From Antitrichia curtipendula (Eukaryota; Streptophyta; Bryopsida; Hypnales; Leucodontaceae): a stretch of 64,000 nucleotides of DNA. This document shows positions 1 to 16,083 of this stretch, in pieces. Under the pieces are notes generated by a model. That model was not told the origin of the DNA, did not search any database, and saw only the letters and a program-made list of their open reading frames with translations. A program made the translations under genes and the position numbers. The stretch's first letter is position 1. The number at the start of each line of letters is the position of its first letter. The DNA is taken from assembly GCA_951230915.1 (NCBI GenBank), contig OX579638.1, positions 17,316,696 to 17,380,695 of the forward strand. The letters are read 5' to 3'.

Positions 1-2299
1 ACATGCTAGTTGTGATGGGGGCCTTAATTGATTTCAGTAAAGTACACAAAGAAGGAAATTTAGAGAAGGGAAGGGATTGCTTCGCTATAAAGTATGTTGC
101 CTAAAAAAGAGTCTTCAAAGCTTCATTGCATGCACATTGGCTATATAGAATAGTCCTTTCCATAGTTTTCTCACCACTGTTGGAAGCCCAACTAAATCGC
201 CTATGTTCATTGGATCAAGCACGGTCTAAAAAGGCTGAAACTTTGAAATTTTTTTATCCTTCTTTTGCATAGATGGAAAGCCCCCCCTTCTCTATACAAA
301 TTTTGCAAAAAACTTTGCCCACTTCAGCAAAAAGTTGCAACCATTCAAATTGGATAATCCATTGTTCTTTCCAAAGACCTTTTGCAAGTTTTGCTTGGGA
401 AAGGAGGGGGGGTGATCTGTGCCAGATTGAGGACTATCATCTGATTTGGAGCTTTCGCAAATAGAAAAAGGCAAATCAGCTTAATCCATTTCACGAGACT
501 TTGCGAAGTAATGTTCACAGAGAGATTTCTGCCTCTTTGCCATAGAATATGCTTCAATCAAAGAAGACAGACAAAAAAAAGTCTTGGACCAATCAAATAA
601 GATAGCCAAAAAAAATGTGGAATAAAATTTCTGAAACTAACAATTTCAGAATCTTTAAACCCTACACTGCAAAGTAAAGAAGATTGACTACATTTGAATT
701 AGCAAAAACAACTACAAGGTTCAAGCAAACATACCTAATTTGAAGTCACTTGCAAAAGGAAGAACGATTAGTAGTTCAGTACCTTCACAAAGCGAAGAAA
801 GGAAGAATGATCAATTGTTTAGTGAAGGAAGAACGATCAATAGGAAGAACAATCAGTAGTTCAGTGAAAGAAAAATGATCAGTTGTTCACCACCTTTGCA
901 AAGCTCCTACCACGCTTGATTTCCAAGTTCCTACCACGACACCACGCTCGCAGAGCTTCACAACTCAGTAACTCACAACCAAGGGATAACACAAGGGAAC
1001 GAGGGAAGCTGAATCGCTCTGCCAAAATGAGGCAATCGCTCTACCAAAATCCAAAATTCTAACGCGGTTGTTGTAGTGTCGTATTGTTGTTGTCGGCTTG
1101 TCGCAGAGATGCTGCGACATAGACTTGCTCACTCCACTCACAGAGTCGTAGTGTCACAATCACGTAGTGCAGCGCTAGCTGCGCTGTTGCGGTCACGCCT
1201 CAGGGGCCTCACGGAGTCACAGTCACTAGGCTCACCACAAATCAATGGTTGAAGTGCAGGCAGCCAAACGGTCATGTCGCCATAATCGACAGTCCAAGAT
1301 TATCATGCCAAGTTGTCAGGCTACCAACTACCCCAAGTCCCCAACAATAAAAGCTTCTGTAGAGTGCAGATTTATAATTTCACAATTCACACTTCACACA
1401 TGACTTCACACAATTCACACTTCACATTTTTACAAATTGACAACGAATAAAAGCCATTCACTGTTGATGCCTCTTAACAGAGGATAATTCATGAGTTGGT
1501 GTGAAACTGTGAATGTGTGAGACTTATAACTTTATAAGAATATAAGTATACTATGTACACATTAAAAAAAACTCCTAGAAAGTATATGACTAGTTGGCTG
1601 CCCGCCGAGAAAAAGGTAATTCCATCAATAGTTTTCCTATATATCCCTAGGACGGACGACCAAATTGCCAAGGTTTAATTTTCCTACCTAGTCTATTTTT
1701 GAAAATACTATTTTTTCATTTAGTAACCCATAAACATTTCTATGCCATTCGGAAATCTTCAAAAATATTCAACCAGGTCACAATTAGATACCGGTACTTT
1801 CCATTCATTGTTTCCAACAATACTAAGAACACCAACAAATACAAGTTCACAATTTCTTTGGCCTAGAGGTTCATTACACCTACTAAACATTACATGACAC
1901 CACCTTTCCATGTTTATTTTAATGGTTGATTTCATAAAAAGTATCTAAATAAAAGTCTTACAATGTGTCAATGTCTACTTCCATTTTTACCATGGAGAGT
2001 AGGAGGTGAGACGAATCCTAGAGGAAATACTACATAAACATTCTATTCTATTAATTGAAAGTTTTTGATATGATATCATCCAATGGATGAACCCATTTTC
2101 ATCTAAAATTTGGACCATTCAATTCACTTCTATCAAACTATGCAATGGGATATTATTGCAAATGCTGCGACTGGGTACTCTCTCGTCATGGAATTGGAGT
2201 GATCCCCCTGAAATCTACATCTTTGGTACATTCTCTTTAGAACCTAAACACCAGAGCCTCTAGCACTCTTCCCCCTGAAGAAACGGCCTCATTCATGCT
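1..2299. other. Intergenic, no gene recognised
   Basis: No open frame here resembles a known protein. Between about 757 and 885 there are imperfect short repeats built on a motif like GAAGAACGATCAGTAGTTCA. Around 1380-1430 there is a small run of CACAATTCACACTTCACA repeats. The segment 900-1300 is richer in C and G than its surroundings but has no coding signal I recognise. The right part is the 3' flank of the peroxidase gene, which ends at 2300. Confidence 0.6.
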
Positions 2300-5623
<3,324 letters not shown>

Positions 5624-8148
5624 TCCAAAGCTAGAGTTTGCTCGACACAAACCCAACCCTTCAGCAGTAGCACATTCCAGCAGTCCGATATACTGTATCG
5701 ATATATCAACGAGCCTGGATCAGGTACAACCACACTGGGAGTTAGATCGATTATTCCTTGTTTCCCGGTCTGAAGGACATATCAGAAGTTTCCCGTATTT
5801 TTGCATTTGGAACTGGGGAATGAGGGAATGCCAGGCACAAATTTTCCCTGAAAACCAAGAATGGCAATTCAGGAGTCAGAGACGTATAATATTTGACGTA
5901 TATAATGATGCTGCACGAGCTAGCTAAACTAGTTGAAGCCCGGACAATGGACATCACTGTTTGTTTCAATCCCTGGCTATGGAGACTTCAGACTCCGTCA
6001 GTCCAACAAACAAGCAATGAAGTCGAAATGAGAATCCGAAGGAGATTCGTGATCGAGCCGGCGTGCAGGAGGAATGGCCATGCAGGGAGCTTCTCCGAGG
6101 TGAAACAATTAATTCAAGACGCAATCTGAGATGTCAGTCCGCAACGACAAAATTTCGGGATGTAAGTTAAAACCGTTGATTTGATGATGATCAACAAACT
6201 GTGACAGAGGCCCCTGAGGAGTACGTTTATAAGAAAGCTGGCATGTATGTATGATTTGACAGAGCTAATAACAACACGCCGTCTGCCTTGACCGGTAGAT
6301 CAACAAAAATTCGTTCACCCGTAAATAGGAAGTAAAATCTCAATTGTGATTTTCATGAAACACTGGTGAAATTTTCTGAATGTGCTGAATTTTCAAATTT
6401 ACCTCTCTGGTGTTGCAAGTTTTTTGTAGCAATACAAATTGGGTAAAAGTTTTGCTGGACACGTTTGTGAACATTACAACTGACAAGCATCTGAGTTTTG
6501 TTTGAATCAGTTCGTTGTAACACACGTGCTTGAAGCTGTTACAGAAGTAGGATCCGAGGGTTCCTTGTGAGTTCATAGATGTACTTAATACGAACATATG
6601 GTACTTTACCGCTGGTTGGGATTCCACCATGGTCTGCTCACAAGAAACTTTGTTCCTGATCATGGCAGTTTATAACCCGTTTGGCTGCATCAAGATATGT
6701 GGATTTGTGGCAAAGAAAACCGAAAATCAAAGAAACTTGGATCCTATGATTCCATTAGAAAAAAAATCAAGACTCTAGAAGGTTGCTCCACAACCCTGAA
6801 AGGACCCCCATGATTTCATTTAATTTGACTTAAGGATTAGTTTTCAAACATGTCGGATGTCAGATGTTTGTCAATGGCTCAAAATCCAAATACAAGGGGG
6901 TTAAAGTACTCTAATGCACCTTAACCTTGATTATTGGATACCTTGATTAACTAAGTTGTGGAAAAAAAACAAATGTTCAAAATAGTCCAATGACCATCTA
7001 CCATCAAGAAAAAACTTTGACGGCTATGTGAAAGACTTAATTCAATGGCATTTGGTGGGAATGAAGGGTGAAGAGGTTGCTTTTATAAGAAAATCAATTG
7101 TCCATCATGAGTCCTCAAAGGGTATGGGATAATTTGAAGATGAGAACTTAAGCTCTCATTGTCAAAATATAGAAATTATATTCATTGTATAATTTCAGAC
7201 CTCGCTTAAGCATAGTAGAACTATTTTTTCAAAAAAATAGAACTAGAAAAAGTTGTAGAATCAAGCTAGTTTTCATCTTCAAAGATCTGATTAAGATTTA
7301 GAGCCTCCAATAAAAAGTTATGGACAAAATTTTGAAAGGGGGTGGAAGGGAAATTTTCTTTGACATTTTCAAATGCCCTCTCCAAATTTTAACTATAAAT
7401 TTTTATTAGAGGCTCTAAACCTCAAATGGATTTTTGAAGATGAAAACTAGCATGATTCCCCAATTTTTTGTAGTTCAAAGTTTTTTGAAAAAAATCATTC
7501 TACTATGGCTAAATGAAGTCTAAAATTTTAGGTTAAACACAATTTCTGCTTTGGGCTTAATTATGAGCCGTTGTGTTCCTATAGTAATCATAAAATTTTA
7601 CATATCCCACTGGATTGTTTTACCTACTACTATCCCAATTGCAACTAATGATGCGTTGTAACGATGCAGTAAATTGTGCAGTAATGTGTCGTAACGATGT
7701 GATAATTGTAAAATTAACGTGCAAAACCATGAAACAATAGTAACCACACGATAATTGTTGACAAATCGTAGGTTGTAAACTTTGTGATGCATCTATACCT
7801 TAAATTAGATTATTTGTTTTGTTTGTTTGATACATTGAGATCTAACAAACCGGGAGGCATCCGGCAGCGTTCTTTGTACCGCTCGAAAGCTCTTGACAAG
7901 GAGGGGTGCACGAACTTTGATTTGTGGTGTTTGGACAAATGGTGTGAAAGTTATTGAATTTCAAAGTTTTTTATGAATCAAAAATTGATTTAAATTACTT
8001 TTTATTTTCATCGAACCGTCATAAAATGGATTGAAACAAGTCGAAATGGGTCAAAGAAATAGATTATCTTTAATTTTGAAAAATTCATAACTTTCACGCC
8101 ACATGTCAAAATGCCACAAAACAAAGCCTTTGCACTCCTTTGTGCATA
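5624..8148. other. Intergenic, upstream of peroxidase; no gene
   Basis: The first few hundred bases are the peroxidase 5' flank, with a TATA-like TATATC on the minus strand near 5700. The remainder is AT-rich with scattered homopolymers. A few short open frames exist but none has a recognisable motif or codon bias. Sequence around 7900-8130 is partly similar in inverted order to 8640-8880, so it may belong to an older element around the MITE that follows. Confidence 0.5.
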
Positions 8149-8616
8149 AGGTAAAGCAGTCCATTGTGGTTAGATGGCCCATAGTGGACACCTAAGGAAT
8201 GATCCCATCATGGGGGGTTTAGATTTTTAGATTTTGGCTTCAATGCATGTCTTACATGACACTAATAGAGTGATCAATGACTTCATTAGGAACTTCCAAT
8301 TTTTTAGTGAGAATTCATTGTAAGAATTGACTTTTTGGACTATCCATATTAGAAAATATTATAACTGCTTTAGGTGAGCAAAATGAGCATGATGGATTCA
8401 AATTTTGTTGGTTCTAAGGCAGTCTACAAATTCTTTTGGGCCATATTGAATTGAGCACTTCAAGAATTCATAGTAAATTCATACTTTGTCAAAAAAATAT
8501 AATTTCAATTGCTCTCATTGTTTCTTACACTTGCACTACTGTGGGGAAAAAATTGAAATTTCAGCAACGACATCATGTCAAACTTCTAATTCTAACTACA
8601 ATGGGTTGTTTTACCT
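8149..8616. mobile_element. MITE family C, copy 1 (TA target duplication)
   Basis: The left end AGGTAAAGCAGTCCATTGT and the right end, read in reverse complement (AGGTAAAACAACCCATTGT), form terminal inverted repeats of about 20-25 bp. Both ends are flanked by TA (8147-8148 and 8617-8618), as for mariner/Stowaway-type elements. A second copy lies at 58844-59318 in the opposite orientation. There is no transposase inside, so it is nonautonomous. The TA flank and the shared interior are seen directly; superfamily placement is inference. Confidence 0.75.
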
Positions 8617-8891
8617 TAGTGCTTTCTATTCATGTCAGTTTTGTGGTATTTTATTTTGAAATACCATATCTTTCACATGGCATGTCCAAACACCTCAAAA
8701 CAAAAGCCCTTACACTTTATAAAGCATTCAATTTGTACCAAGAATGAAACCTATCACACTATGGTGTTAAATTTATTGAATTTCAAAGTTTTTTCAAAGT
8801 AAAAAATTAAAAAATTATTTTTACTCTTATTTTGGCTATGGCAACAACACATGACACACTAGTTTACCTTAAATGAATTATGCACATGGGA

Positions 8892-9717
8892 AGTTGCAAG
8901 AAACACTTTACGGTTCTTGGCCAAAAACACGTTTCGGGGCATAGGATTGGCAGTATTATCAATACTACAAGTATTGCACCAACGCGCTGTAGCAGCAATC
9001 TCTACCATTGGTTTCAAATTTCAGTTGGGCTATGATTTCGACAGGTGGCGAGTACAACAGTAAGTGCATTAAAGCGGTGTGGTGTACGAGAATGAGGTCC
9101 CACTACGGAGCACTTACAAGTACTCAGTAGTACTGTGGATTGTTGCAGGGTTCTACCGAAGGCACTATCATCCAAAATGCCAGAAAATAGCAGAAAAAGG
9201 ATTTGTGTCCCTTTTCATTTTTTTTAAATGGGAAAAAATTCAAAAAATTCCCTCCAAAAGAGCCATTTTTATTGACAACGAAAGCCTCTCATAGCACCAA
9301 AAAATTCCTTTGGAATTTTTTTTCCCTCTCTAGGACTTCTGCACAAATGATGGTCACATTGAGCCCCTGTGAGCAACTCTAGTATTATTTTTTTCACAAA
9401 ATCTCTTCATCAATCCTTGTAAGGACCCTAAACCTCCCTCGTGTCCAATTTGTGGTTACCAATTCGCATTTTTGGGTCGAAAATAGGACTAAACCCCCAA
9501 AAGGACCAAGGTAGACATCCAATCGGGGGCAGCTTAAAAATAGTAAACTAATTTTAAGAAAATTACAAAAATTACAATTTTAAAATGTTTGAAGCTTTTG
9601 TAACTACCTTCATTTCAAATTTCACGCCAACCGGACAAAGTATGCAAAAGTTATGAGCCAAAAATTACCCGTCCAAGGACAAAGGGATAAAGAATAGGAC
9701 AAGTGTTTCTTGCAACT
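8892..9717. mobile_element. MITE family B, copy 1
   Basis: The terminal inverted repeat is AGTTGCAAGAAACACTT at the left and its exact reverse complement at 9701-9717. The interior shares long stretches with the copy at 30957-31770, for example around 8930-9060 and 9640-9700. Related elements with the same TTGCAAGAAAC end lie at 40378-41112 and, more diverged, at 45770-46492. No coding capacity is visible. The target duplication is unclear, so the superfamily cannot be assigned. Confidence 0.8.
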
Positions 9718-9809
9718 ACCAATATATGGAATTGACAGTTAATTGAATGTGACTGGGGGAGTTTTTCACGAGTATTGTACCTCGACCAATTCTTTTGAGG
9801 TTATTCCAC

Positions 9810-10786
9810 TTAACCCCCAAAGGACTAGGGGTGGGGGGTGGGGGGTGGGATGGGTTCCAGGGAGACATTCCCAAAACTGCAAATTTTTGGTATGTTATTC
9901 AAAAGAAAAAATCAAAACTTTTTTTTGGAACTTTAACCATACAAAACTAAAGATAATTATTTTACCAAAGTGTGGAAAAAATTTCAGCCCTTTTCACAAC
10001 ACGGATTGAAAGATTATAGCATTTGAAGTGAGAAAAAAACCTTTTTTTCAATTCTACGAAACAAGGCCAACAGACTTGGGACTCATTTGGAGTAAATTTT
10101 TTGCTCTACACAAACTTGAGATTTTTGACCATTCATAAGTATATTAGAAGAAAGAATATTTCACTCACAAAAGAATTTAGAAGAAAATATGGAGCCTAAA
10201 TTATTCTAAATCACCCTGCATCGCAAGGAGGTTAAGTGAATTGGCAATACACTAGTCATTTTTTTGTGCATAGTAGAAATTTTTATTTGAAATCCAAATG
10301 GTGAAAAATTAGAGACAAATATTTGGAATATGTCAAAAAAATTTCAAGAATTTTGACTTCATTGATTGCAAGATAATAGGACTTGAAGTTAGAAGAAAAT
10401 GCTTTTTCTTGAAACTACCCCAATATATCTAACAAAATTTGACTCTTCTTACAATGTGATTTGACAACTAATTTTTTTTTTTTACAATTGTATGCCATAT
10501 TTTATTAGTTACATATCAAAGCAACATACAACTTCAAAACTTGATAATCCTTTTTACAAAAGATTTTCCAAAGATTCCCAAGTTGCCCAAGCTGCCCGAA
10601 AAGTTCAAGGAACATAAGTTTTGATCTAGGCACCCAATTGGAAAAAAAATTAGTTTATTACAAAGGATGTACATGTTTACACATTTTGTCCAAATTTCAA
10701 GAACATCCGACTGAAAATGACTTTGTAGGAACCTACGTGAGATTTCTTGTATACATTGAACGGACACTTGGTCCTTTAGGGGTTAA
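9810..10786. mobile_element. TTAA-bounded MITE E1
   Basis: The left end reads TTAACCCCCAAAGGACTA and the right end, reverse-complemented, TTAACCCCTAAAGGACCAAG. A TTAA at both boundaries with CCC-starting inverted ends is the pattern known for piggyBac-type transposons. The right half, from about 10230, is also present at 54945-55453. A run of G-rich sequence follows the left end (9829-9850). No transposase is inside. Confidence 0.75.
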
Positions 10787-11152
10787 CCATATTTCTAAAT
10801 TCGAATGATTTAGAAATGAACTTTTGACAAGTTACAGTACTCATGTGAAATGAAAATGCTTAAGACAATCGATTGAGAAATCGAGAAATTGACCAAAAAT
10901 TCAAATCACAAGCCCTCGCGGGTTCATGGTTTCTGACATAAAAAACGTGACTAAGAAAGCAAAACAAACTATTCACTGTTCTTATTAGTATTACTACTTG
11001 GACAATATTTTCAAAACTAATTCCGGCAAATTGCATCTTTGATCACAAAAGGAAAAGAAAATTAATTATTTTTAAATTTATTTATGTACAAATTAGCCTA
11101 CAAATGACTAAACTGGATGAACTTCTATGTTGCTTTCCGGAGCAATACAAAA

Positions 11153-14100
11153 CTAATGAAGGCGTCTTAGGCCAACAGAAGAAAGAATCAGAAACACAAT
11201 GACGTGAAGACCAAGCACATAACAAACTGTGAGAGTACGCAGAAGCATGCTTCTCCTTAACTGGCTCCCAGCATGCATGCTAAAAGCATCGACAGTTCTA
11301 GCTACTCGAGCTACATTCTCTGTGACCTTGGCACCTCTTTGACGCATTGCTGCAGATCGATGGGACGCATTCTCCAAGGCTATCGTCGCTGTTTGAGATG
11401 ACAATCCTGAAGATGACCGACTGATCTTGTTTCTCTTAAAAAAGTCATGGTCTCCATTCCCAGCCAGTAAATTCCGACGAGCCTCAGAAGCTTGCTCTAG
11501 ACGAAGTTCTAATGCATTCCTTTCACTGGCAAGTGACTCTGCTTGAGCCTGCAAAAAAGGTAACTGTAAGAGAGATTGTTCCAACATAGGCATTCACAAA
11601 TGGTCTGAGTGAACATGCTGACCTGGTTGTGCACAGAACTTTTCTTGAAAAATAGATATGCAAGAAAATCTTTACCTGCTTAGTTACCAGTTGCTCGGTT
11701 AAGGTTCTTAACCGGCGCTCAAGCTCCTTCTCACGTTGAGCTGCAGAGCAATGGAGACCATCATTTCAGATATGTGCACATTTTGATTTTGATTTACATA
11801 TTCGGATTTGTTAAGAGTCTATTCATTCCATACTCTGACAATATATCATACAATACACAAAATTTCACCTGGGGAGGGCGTTCTTGACGTGTTGTGTTGC
11901 AGAGATTCCCATTCCTTCTCAAGCCTGATAACTTTATTTTCCCACCTCGTCTGCACAGAGTTCACGACAACAACTGAGACAGTTCTAACCAACTTTAACC
12001 TCAAGTAACTTTCATTTCAATATCTCATAATCAGAACCCTAATCGGGAAATTCGATGAAGATCACAAGTTTACACATTACCGAGACACTTCGGGGTGTCT
12101 GAATCATCCACAATGCAAGACATACCAATAATTAGTGTAAAGAAGAAATCTAGCAGACGCGGAAGTTAGTGCATAGACGACGCCTGCAGTATTATAGACG
12201 TTGCCGTGTATGACTGGGAAGACCACTGAGATTGGGTATCAAATTTCACTCACTGATCTCTCCACATTTATGTAGCTCAAAATTTATACAGTGATGATGA
12301 GCATTGTATGTATATCTTACCAGCTCAACTTTGATCGACTGCAACTCTTGTTCTTCGAGTGCAGACATATCGTGCGAAGAAGACAATTCAGAGAGTTTCC
12401 CATCATCCTGTGATTCCTTCTTTTCAACTGTTGCTGGCGAAGAAGCACCAGTCTCCCTCTCCGCAACGGTATTATGTAACCGCTCGAGCTCGGCTCTAAA
12501 GTTCCTCTCAGCAGCCCCTATTTCCTGAGTATGATAGATCGTAGCATTAAAAATTAAATGAAGCGACGCGCTTCCTTACTTTTATTCAAAGACGATGTGT
12601 AATATCCAGCATAGTCAACAAATCAATGACATGAATTGAAAGAGATGCTTAGCATTTGAATTAATTCCTCTGATTTCTTTTAGATACGGTGCTACCGCTG
12701 TAGACTCATCAAAGTTGTCAATCCACGGACCTGCTCTCATCTGAAAACTCCTATGTTACCGGATGAAGAACAATGCAAAATGATACCTCAAAAGTGGATG
12801 CTAAATGTACGGCCTCTTGAGCCTTCTCCCGGGCATGCTGCTGCCTTGCAGCTAAGGCATTAGCATAGTTTGCATTTTCTCCTAGTAATGATGCCTCTCT
12901 GGCTTGCAACTGAAAAAGTCATGCAAGCCACACAAAAATATGTCAACCCACCGCTAGAATGCACTCCAAATACAATGCACAAATAATAAAAGATCAAATC
13001 AATAAAATCGCGGTGGACATTCGTTCGTTCTAGCAAGGCAAAGTCTGTACAAGTGTACTTCGGACGCCAATGCACCCTGAGTCGACAGTCACTGATAGCA
13101 GCTGTAGAAAATAAGAAGACCATGTGAATTATACCATACAGTTCAACATTTCTTTAATTTCATGAAACTCGCACACTCCAGAATGTTAAAAAGAATTAAG
13201 AACTCGGGAAACCACAACATGGCATGGCATGTGAGATCTTCACAAAAATTATATTGAACTGTAACGAGACTTCCTACAACTTTGCATGACAAAAATAGAA
13301 GCAGTGATCAAACTAAATAAGCGGAAGGTACTCTGACCAAGTCATACGTAACCCCAGATATAATTATTACGGGTATAAACTCATTCTTCACCTAAGGAAC
13401 AACATCTTATTATGAACCCAACTTAATTGCAACAGCTATGTTTGGGGGATTAATGAACAGAGAAGGAATCCAAAATTCCCGCTAAAAATGGGATAACTAT
13501 TTGGATTTCACAGATGACAATATTGGGTGCGAAGGTCGATGAAAATTGCATTAAGTGAAATGCTATGTTGGCTTCGGATATTCTCAACGTTACAACTTAA
13601 TATTTTGTGCACAGCTACCATATGTTCATAGATGAAAAATTGTCCATTCAAGATCAAATCCAAAGTGAATTTGGAGTATCAACTTATGTCATTAAATGAA
13701 CTGCTCTGATAAAAGGAATTGATTGTAATCATCTATTGATAACTTTTTGTCCCTTCACAATGGAACAATGCAGGCAAAGTAGGTTTCTGTCGGCCACACA
13801 TTTTAACTATAAATAACTCACTTCATTGTGTCAGAATCCGCTTATTTCAATCGCCAGCGCTCTCTCTTCAATTTCCTTAAGATTCCTAAATTTCGAATTC
13901 ACGTCCTTTCAATCCTAATTGCTCACAAAGCTTAAACTGTCACATTAAAAAGATTGAAAGTATCACAGTGACCGAGTGCAAACGAAATTGGCACCGCGTA
14001 TCCTAAACCACTAGGGTTTACCGGAACGACGCGAGTGCTAAATTTCCCACAGATCGCTCGAGATCCCTGATGCAGGGGATGGAGTCTATCCACACTTAGT

Positions 14101-14505
14101 TTGATTCTTAAGTTAGCGAAAGTAGATCTCTCATTCCTCTAAAGCATACTATAATCCAGTAAGGAAACGACAATACCATCACCAACTCGATTCAAGAACT
14201 CAACCAAACCCTAAAACCCGCCAGAACCGCACCTGATTGAGCGTCGCGGCGTGCGCCATCTTCTCCAGAGACAGGGCGGACTGCGAAGCAACCGAATCCG
14301 CGTGCAGATGCGGAAACCGCTGCGCGATGTCGGACGGTGGCATGCGCTGACGCAGCAGTTGAAGGCTGTGCTGCACCGCGGCCGCACGCGCGTCGAGAGC
14401 ACTGACGGCCTGCCATTGCTGCGGCGTGAGGCGCAGCGTGCGATCGGGCGAATCCGTTCCGTTTCCTCCCACCACATCGGCCGCCCAGGCCAGAAGCCCG
14501 GCCAT
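11153..14505 (-). CDS. Golgin-like coiled-coil, C-terminally anchored protein
   Basis: Seven exons assembled by hand: 14505-14233, 12909-12787, 12740-12696, 12524-12321, 11950-11869, 11740-11676, 11548-11153. All introns are GT-AG and the frame holds throughout, giving about 395 aa. The start MAGLLAWAADVVGG at ATG 14505 is followed by a region with RMPPSDIAQRFPHLHAD, then Glu/Lys/Gln/Leu-rich coiled-coil exons such as EKELERRLRTLTEQL. The last 25 residues hold a single membrane span, CYVLGLHVIVFLIL, and a short tail RRLH. A Tyr and a His inside the span recall the C-terminal anchors of Golgi proteins CASP and golgin-84, so a Golgi tether is a reasonable reading; this rests on recall. The exact subfamily is not identified. 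The 15-codon third exon (WIDNFDEST) is the least certain. Confidence 0.8.
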
Positions 14506-15097
14506 GGTGCTCCCTCCAACCTCACGACTCGTCGCCTCTCCGATCCGAACCCCTCACGACATGGAACGCACTTCCTGCAGGAAATAATTTTTTGTCAAGA
14601 AGCCAATTCCCCGCAGCGACACGAGTTAGGGTTGAAGGAATTCTCGTGACACGTCGTGAACTGCAAATCGTTTCTGCAAATCTCCTCCGCATCGAAAGTT
14701 CGACCAATTACGGGTTCCTCACAATTGAATGCAGAGCAAGGGCCGATAGGCGATACGATGCCCTCCAGTCTGTATGTAGTTCCTCGGTACATCTGATTGG
14801 AGTCATATGTACCGAGAGGAAACATTTAAGTCATGCATACGTAGATTTGGGGTGAAACATCCAACCAATTACTGTAGCCATTGTGTGGCGTATTTTGAAG
14901 ACTCTATCAAAATACGTAGCAGTAGAGTAGCGTCTTCAAAATACGTAGCAGCTCAGCTCTACTCTACTCTAACATCCAACCAACGTAGCAGCTCATATGT
15001 AATTGAGCTGGGGACCTTGTAGGGTCTATTGATCCTGTAAGACTATTGTGTTGGCAATGTATTGCTGTCTTTTGTAGCAGCTCTCTAGTCATGGGCT
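14506..15097. other. Upstream region of the golgin-like gene; short inverted repeats
   Basis: This is the 5' flank of the minus-strand golgin-like gene. Between 14888 and 15000 the motif CGTATTTTGAAGAC appears once and its reverse complement GTCTTCAAAATACG about 40 bases later. CGTAGCAGCTC-type words and CTACTCTACTCTAACATCC also recur. No gene is recognised. Confidence 0.5.
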
Positions 15098-16083
15098 TTA
15101 GCCCCTCACCGCCCCAGGCCTAACCATGTCAAAAAACAATCGTGCTTTTTCAAGTGTTATAAGTCTAAATGTGAGTAAGGTATGAAAATCTCAACCGTAC
15201 AATCTTGTAGTGTGCATGTTGTAGATGGTGTAAATCAAATTTGGGGTCATTTGACCATATAGATTGAAAGATTATAATGTTCTAGTGTTGCAAAAAGATG
15301 CTGAAATTTTCCTAAAAACACATTTGAAGGTGAAATTCAATTTCTAAACCTACTCAAATGAAAAAACTTTAAACTGCAAAGTGATTCAACTGAACCAAAA
15401 GATAAACACTTTGGTGGAAAAAAAAATCATTCAATTGACTCATTTCGTTTGCAAAATTGTTTTGAAATGTCAAAAAACAGTGAAAAAAGTAGCAAAAAAA
15501 CACATCTATGGCTGAACCTATCTCTACTAAAATGCTTCTCAGTTAATCATAACTTCTTGTATTGATAGGAAATTTTTACCACAAGAACTATACTAGTATG
15601 TGCAGCTTTTTCAACAAAAACTATTGAAAACAAACCTTGTCTGAAGAAGTTACAAGCCTCCAAAGTTTTGTATAATGCAAAAATGTCTGGATTTTGAACT
15701 GTGAATTGCTCCCAAGCATTCAAAACAACTTGGATTGACATGAATTTTTTACCACAATAAGTAGACTTTATGGGGAACAAAATACAATAAATTTGATCAA
15801 AAACTAACATTTGATGAAAAAGATACAGGCCCCCGAAGTTGCAGCCATCTCAATGAAGTGTGGGGAACTCAAATTGAACCTGCGAACTTCGAATGGCTTT
15901 CAAAAACTTAGTACATCTTGGATAGATCTAAAAATTTTACCACAAAAAATAAATTGGTATGCGCAACTTTCCCAATAGGTTTGATTGAATTTGGACATTG
16001 TATACAAAAGTTACATCACTTTGAAGTTGACTGCTAGACTATGTGAGGACACTTTTGGTCCCCTTGGGTGGTGAGGGGTTAAG
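15098..16083. mobile_element. TTAA-bounded MITE E2
   Basis: The left end is TTAGCCCCTCACCGCCCCAG and the right end reverse-complements to TTAACCCCTCACCACCCAAG, so the two ends match over about 20 bp. The left TTAA has mutated to TTAG. The interior is AT-rich with no open frame of note. It shares the boundary rule of E1, E3, E4, E5 and E6 but has its own interior. Confidence 0.7.

Noticed and set aside
14251..14649. 132-codon plus-strand frame
   Set aside because: Antisense to exon 1 of the golgin-like gene; Arg-rich and without motif.
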